Assembly: GCA_938074585.1 (NCBI GenBank)
Contig: CALJEW010000245.1
Span: 1 to 9,147, forward strand
Direction of reading: 5' to 3'
From: an uncultured Rhodospirillales bacterium
GTDB taxonomy: Bacteria; Pseudomonadota; Alphaproteobacteria; Rhodospirillales; Casp-alpha2
DNA: 9,147 nt
Below the pieces are notes generated by a model. It did not search any database and was not told the DNA's origin. It worked only from the letters and a program-made list of their open reading frames with translations. A program made the translations under genes and the position numbers. Positions 6,582 to 9,147 of this stretch are shown piece by piece (positions within the stretch are counted from its first letter, which is position 1; each line of letters starts with the position of its first letter).

Positions 6582-8180
6582 TTATTTACCCTGAAGGATC
6601 ATATGTGCAGCTTTCTCGGCAATCATAATCGTTGGGGCGTTGGTATTACCGGAAATTAAAGTTGGCATTACGGACGCATCGACAACTCTCAAACCCTGAA
6701 CGCCATTGACCCGAAGCGCTGTATTCACAACGGCTTGGGCATCAACACCCATCCGGCACGTGCCGACAGGATGATACATTGTGGCCGCCGTTTGCCTCGC
6801 ATAATCCAGAATTTCGTCATCTGTTTGCACGTCGTCACCGGGGCGGTACTCGAGTTCGCGGTAGGGGTCAAACGCTGGGGTAGTTGCGATTCTGCGAAGT
6901 GTTTTAATGCCAGAAACCATAGCATCTTGATCAACTTTTTCGGCCAAATAATTCGGTTTGATTGAGGGTGGCTTGGTCGGGTCTGGGGACGTAATCATAA
7001 TTTCGCCCCGGCTTTCAGGGCGCGATTGATTGGTGCAAAACGTATAGCCGGAAAAGCTGTCGACGACGCCGGGGCGGGCGACACTTAATGGCATCATATG
7101 AAATTGCAAATCAGCCGTTGCAACGCGTTCATTACTTTTAACGAACGCCCCAACAGATGACGGCCCACCAGCCATAGGTCCGCTCCGTGACAACACATAT
7201 TTACTGAGGATCTTGGCTTGCCGCCACAGGCTTTTCAGATCGTCATTTATGGTGATTGACGATTTGCATTGGTAGACAACTTGCGCCTGTAAATGGTCCT
7301 GCAAATTTCGGCCAATGGATTTTAATTCATGTACAACGTCAATGCCGAGCGTGTTCAAATGTGATGGGTCTCCAATTCCAGACATCTGAAGTAATTGGGG
7401 GGAATTAATCGTGCCACCACTTAAAATAATTTCGTTCCCGGTGACTAAGGTTTTCTGACCTGCTTTAACAAAGTTAACGCCAATCGCTTTTTTACCTTCA
7501 AACTGCACCTTCGATGCCAATGCATCGGTGATAACTGTTAAATTTGGGCGGCTTAATGCGGGTTTTAAATAGGCTTGAGCCGTGCTTGCCCTCCGCCCAT
7601 TTCGCGTTGTCATTTGGTAATACCCGGCACCGTCTTGCTCGGGTCCATTAAAGTCCTCGTTGCGAGGAATACCGATTTGGCCAGCCCCGTTCACAAAAGC
7701 TTCAGACAGCTGATGGTGATCTGGGTAATCAGATACGGTTAAAGGGCCGCTCTGATTATGAAGGTCTGATAATTTTGGTAGGTTACTTGCAGCCTGATTC
7801 TCGGCCTTTTTGAAATAGGGTAAAACATCATCCCACGCCCAACCGGCATTCCCTAATTGTCGCCAATGATCGTAGTCTTGAAATTGGCCGCGAATGTAAA
7901 TCAGTCCATTTATTGAGCTTGTCCCCCCAAGAACCCGACCCCGAGGCCACAATATTTCTCGGCCGTTCATATTGGGTTCCGGGTCGGTTTTATAACCCCA
8001 ACCCAGATTCGGTTTATGAATGGTTTTAAAATAGCCGACGGGGATATGCAGCCAAGGGTCGGTGTCTTTGCCCCCGGCTTCCAGCAATAATACTTTTGAT
8101 TTTCCACCTTCTGTAAGGCGATTAGCCAACACACACCCAGCCGATCCAGCGCCGACAATGATATAGTCAAAAGGTTCCAA
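6582..8180 (-). CDS. GMC family FAD-dependent oxidoreductase (choline dehydrogenase-like)
   Basis: This 532-residue flavoprotein is complete. It opens with the FAD-binding GAGSAGCVLANRL (10-22) and the acidic Glu34 of the Rossmann fold. It carries both GMC signatures: around GRVLGGTSSINGLIYIRG (81-98) and around GGTINSPQLLQMSGIG (255-270). The C-terminal FAD and active-site part has the expected catalytic pair His470 (in YHPVGTCRMG) and Asn514 (in GNTNAP). Family members oxidise primary or secondary alcohols, passing electrons to quinone or oxygen; examples include choline, polyethylene glycol and sugar alcohol dehydrogenases. The start is a TTG at 8180, supported by GGAGA (8187-8191) 6 bases upstream and by the usual short lead before the first strand; no suitable ATG is in frame. 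It begins 17 bases after the aldo/keto reductase gene ends, so the two form an operon. No signal peptide is seen. The substrate is unknown. Confidence 0.93.
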   Translation of the reverse strand: MEPFDYIIVGAGSAGCVLANRLTEGGKSKVLLLEAGGKDTDPWLHIPVGYFKTIHKPNLGWGYKTDPEPNMNGREILWPRGRVLGGTSSINGLIYIRGQFQDYDHWRQLGNAGWAWDDVLPYFKKAENQAASNLPKLSDLHNQSGPLTVSDYPDHHQLSEAFVNGAGQIGIPRNEDFNGPEQDGAGYYQMTTRNGRRASTAQAYLKPALSRPNLTVITDALASKVQFEGKKAIGVNFVKAGQKTLVTGNEIILSGGTINSPQLLQMSGIGDPSHLNTLGIDVVHELKSIGRNLQDHLQAQVVYQCKSSITINDDLKSLWRQAKILSKYVLSRSGPMAGGPSSVGAFVKSNERVATADLQFHMMPLSVARPGVVDSFSGYTFCTNQSRPESRGEIMITSPDPTKPPSIKPNYLAEKVDQDAMVSGIKTLRRIATTPAFDPYRELEYRPGDDVQTDDEILDYARQTAATMYHPVGTCRMGVDAQAVVNTALRVNGVQGLRVVDASVMPTLISGNTNAPTIMIAEKAAHMILQGK

Positions 8181-8197
8181 TCAACGTCTCCATAAAG

Positions 8198-9147
8198 TCA
8201 TTCAGGGACAGGCGCGTCTGCTCTTAACAAATCTTCGACTTTCAAGTCTTTCCAAAAGTCAGTGGGGATGGGCTTATTGATAGCCGCAATATTTGCTTGT
8301 TGTTCGGCAAGGCTCATGGTCCCCGGAATAACGGAAACCACAGCCTTATGTGCCAACGGAAACTGTAAGGCGGCGGATATTAAATCAACACCATGACGTT
8401 TGCAGACATTTTGCAAAGCGGTGACCTTAGTGGCGATATGTTCCGGAACCGCACCGTAATCATATTTTGCATTATCCCCAAGACCGGTCGCCAAAACGCC
8501 TGAATTAAAAGGGCCACCTAAGACAATGCCGATCTCTTGATCTACGCAATGCGGTAATAATGTGTCTAAGGGTTCTTGTTCAAGTAGCGTGTATCTGCCG
8601 GCTAATAGAATGCAATCTATGTCCGTATCTTGTGCAAACCGTAATGCCATTTCCGTATTATTAATTCCGACCCCAATAGCTTTAATGACACCCGAAGCGC
8701 GTAATTTTTCAAGTTCCGGATAACATCCTTCCATTACTTCTTTATAGTGCTGTTCGACCACATCACTATGTATATGGGTAAAAATATCTACATCGTGGAT
8801 GTAGACAATGTCAATCTCAGGAATACCCAACCGCATCATTGATTGTTCCAATGACCTATGCGTACCGGACGCGCTATAATCGAACCTTGGTTGAAAGGGG
8901 AGGCCCCCAGATCGTAAATCGGCTGGCGGGTTCTTCGTGTCCAAAGGTTCCAACCAGCGTCCAACTTTTGTTGACAAGACATACTGATCACGCGGTAAAT
9001 CACGCAAAAAATGACCAACCCGTAATTCGCTTCGGCCATATCCGTAGTAAGGCGACGTATCAAACAGGTTTACTCCTGCATCCAAAGCAAACTGAAGTGT
9101 TACAGTCACTTCTTGTTCAGGGATTTTGCCCCGAAAGCCGCCCAATG
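8198..9147 (-). CDS. Aldo/keto reductase, D-threo-aldose 1-dehydrogenase (L-fucose dehydrogenase) type, 5' end cut
   Basis: The reading frame is open from the stop at 8198 to the right edge, giving 315 visible residues. The true start lies outside: the first in-frame start-like codon (9145) is a TTG that reads as the Leu of an internal LGG motif normally found about 20-30 residues into the protein. Using that Leu as residue 1, the AKR tetrad is Asp29, Tyr34 (in FDTSPYYGYGRSE), Lys60 (in LSTKVGR) and His117 (in YIHDVD). Stretches such as LLAGRYTLLEQ (180-190), GGPFNSGVLATG (210-221) and the ending LLRADAPVP strongly recall D-threo-aldose 1-dehydrogenases, which oxidise L-fucose or D-arabinose to the lactone with NAD(P). 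Pyridoxal 4-dehydrogenase is a close relative and an alternative. It sits directly before the GMC gene. A lactone product would suit the SMP-30 lactonase encoded at 282-1151. Confidence 0.88.
   Translation of the reverse strand, partial: LGGFRGKIPEQEVTVTLQFALDAGVNLFDTSPYYGYGRSELRVGHFLRDLPRDQYVLSTKVGRWLEPLDTKNPPADLRSGGLPFQPRFDYSASGTHRSLEQSMMRLGIPEIDIVYIHDVDIFTHIHSDVVEQHYKEVMEGCYPELEKLRASGVIKAIGVGINNTEMALRFAQDTDIDCILLAGRYTLLEQEPLDTLLPHCVDQEIGIVLGGPFNSGVLATGLGDNAKYDYGAVPEHIATKVTALQNVCKRHGVDLISAALQFPLAHKAVVSVIPGTMSLAEQQANIAAINKPIPTDFWKDLKVEDLLRADAPVPE

Noticed and set aside
9143..9145. Start-like codon that would make the aldo/keto reductase complete inside the window
   Set aside because: It is a TTG encoding a conserved internal Leu; the first beta strands of the barrel would be missing, so the gene must start beyond the edge.
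1..9147. Search by eye for tRNA genes, CRISPR repeats, insertion sequences and long direct repeats
   Set aside because: Nothing convincing was found; almost all of the window is densely packed with intact coding sequence.

Overview
This window looks like a solute uptake and oxidation locus from a Gram-negative bacterium, most likely an alphaproteobacterium. That assignment is inferred from the style of the proteins (a Tat-type signal on an ABC binding protein, a choline-dehydrogenase-like GMC oxidoreductase, a UgpC/MalK-type ATPase) and moderate base composition. It was not tested by a search. I see no RNA genes, mobile elements, CRISPR arrays or broken genes.

Layout. A regulatory gap of about 257 bases (4448-4704) separates two divergent units. 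Leftwards (minus strand) run a family 1 solute-binding protein (3062-4447), a hairpin with a U-rich tail (2996-3047), two MalF/MalG-type permeases (2044-2949 and 1194-2051), an SMP-30 lactonase (282-1151) and the start of a shikimate-dehydrogenase-like gene (1-270, cut by the window edge). Rightwards (plus strand) run a YgfF-like short-chain dehydrogenase (4705-5484) and the ABC ATPase (5517-6581). A third unit on the minus strand enters from the right edge: an aldo/keto reductase of the D-threo-aldose 1-dehydrogenase type (8198-9147, cut) followed by a GMC oxidoreductase (6582-8180). The GMC gene and the ATPase gene converge with no base between their stop codons.

How the genes may work together. 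The binding protein, two permeases and ATPase form a complete importer of the carbohydrate uptake class 1 type. The aldo/keto reductase family oxidises aldoses such as L-fucose at C1 to lactones, and the SMP-30 family hydrolyses sugar lactones. Import, lactone formation and lactone opening are therefore all encoded here. The dehydrogenase, GMC enzyme and shikimate-dehydrogenase-like enzyme could add further oxidation steps. The actual substrate cannot be read from the sequence. No regulator gene is present, but a LacI-family core operator motif lies in the divergent gap.

The points most worth a second look are the loss of the shikimate-binding Ser-x-Ser motif in the AroE-like protein, the hairpin after the binding-protein gene, the symmetric motifs in the divergent gap, and the lactone-forming/lactone-opening enzyme pair around one importer. 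None of these amounts to a clearly unprecedented system.
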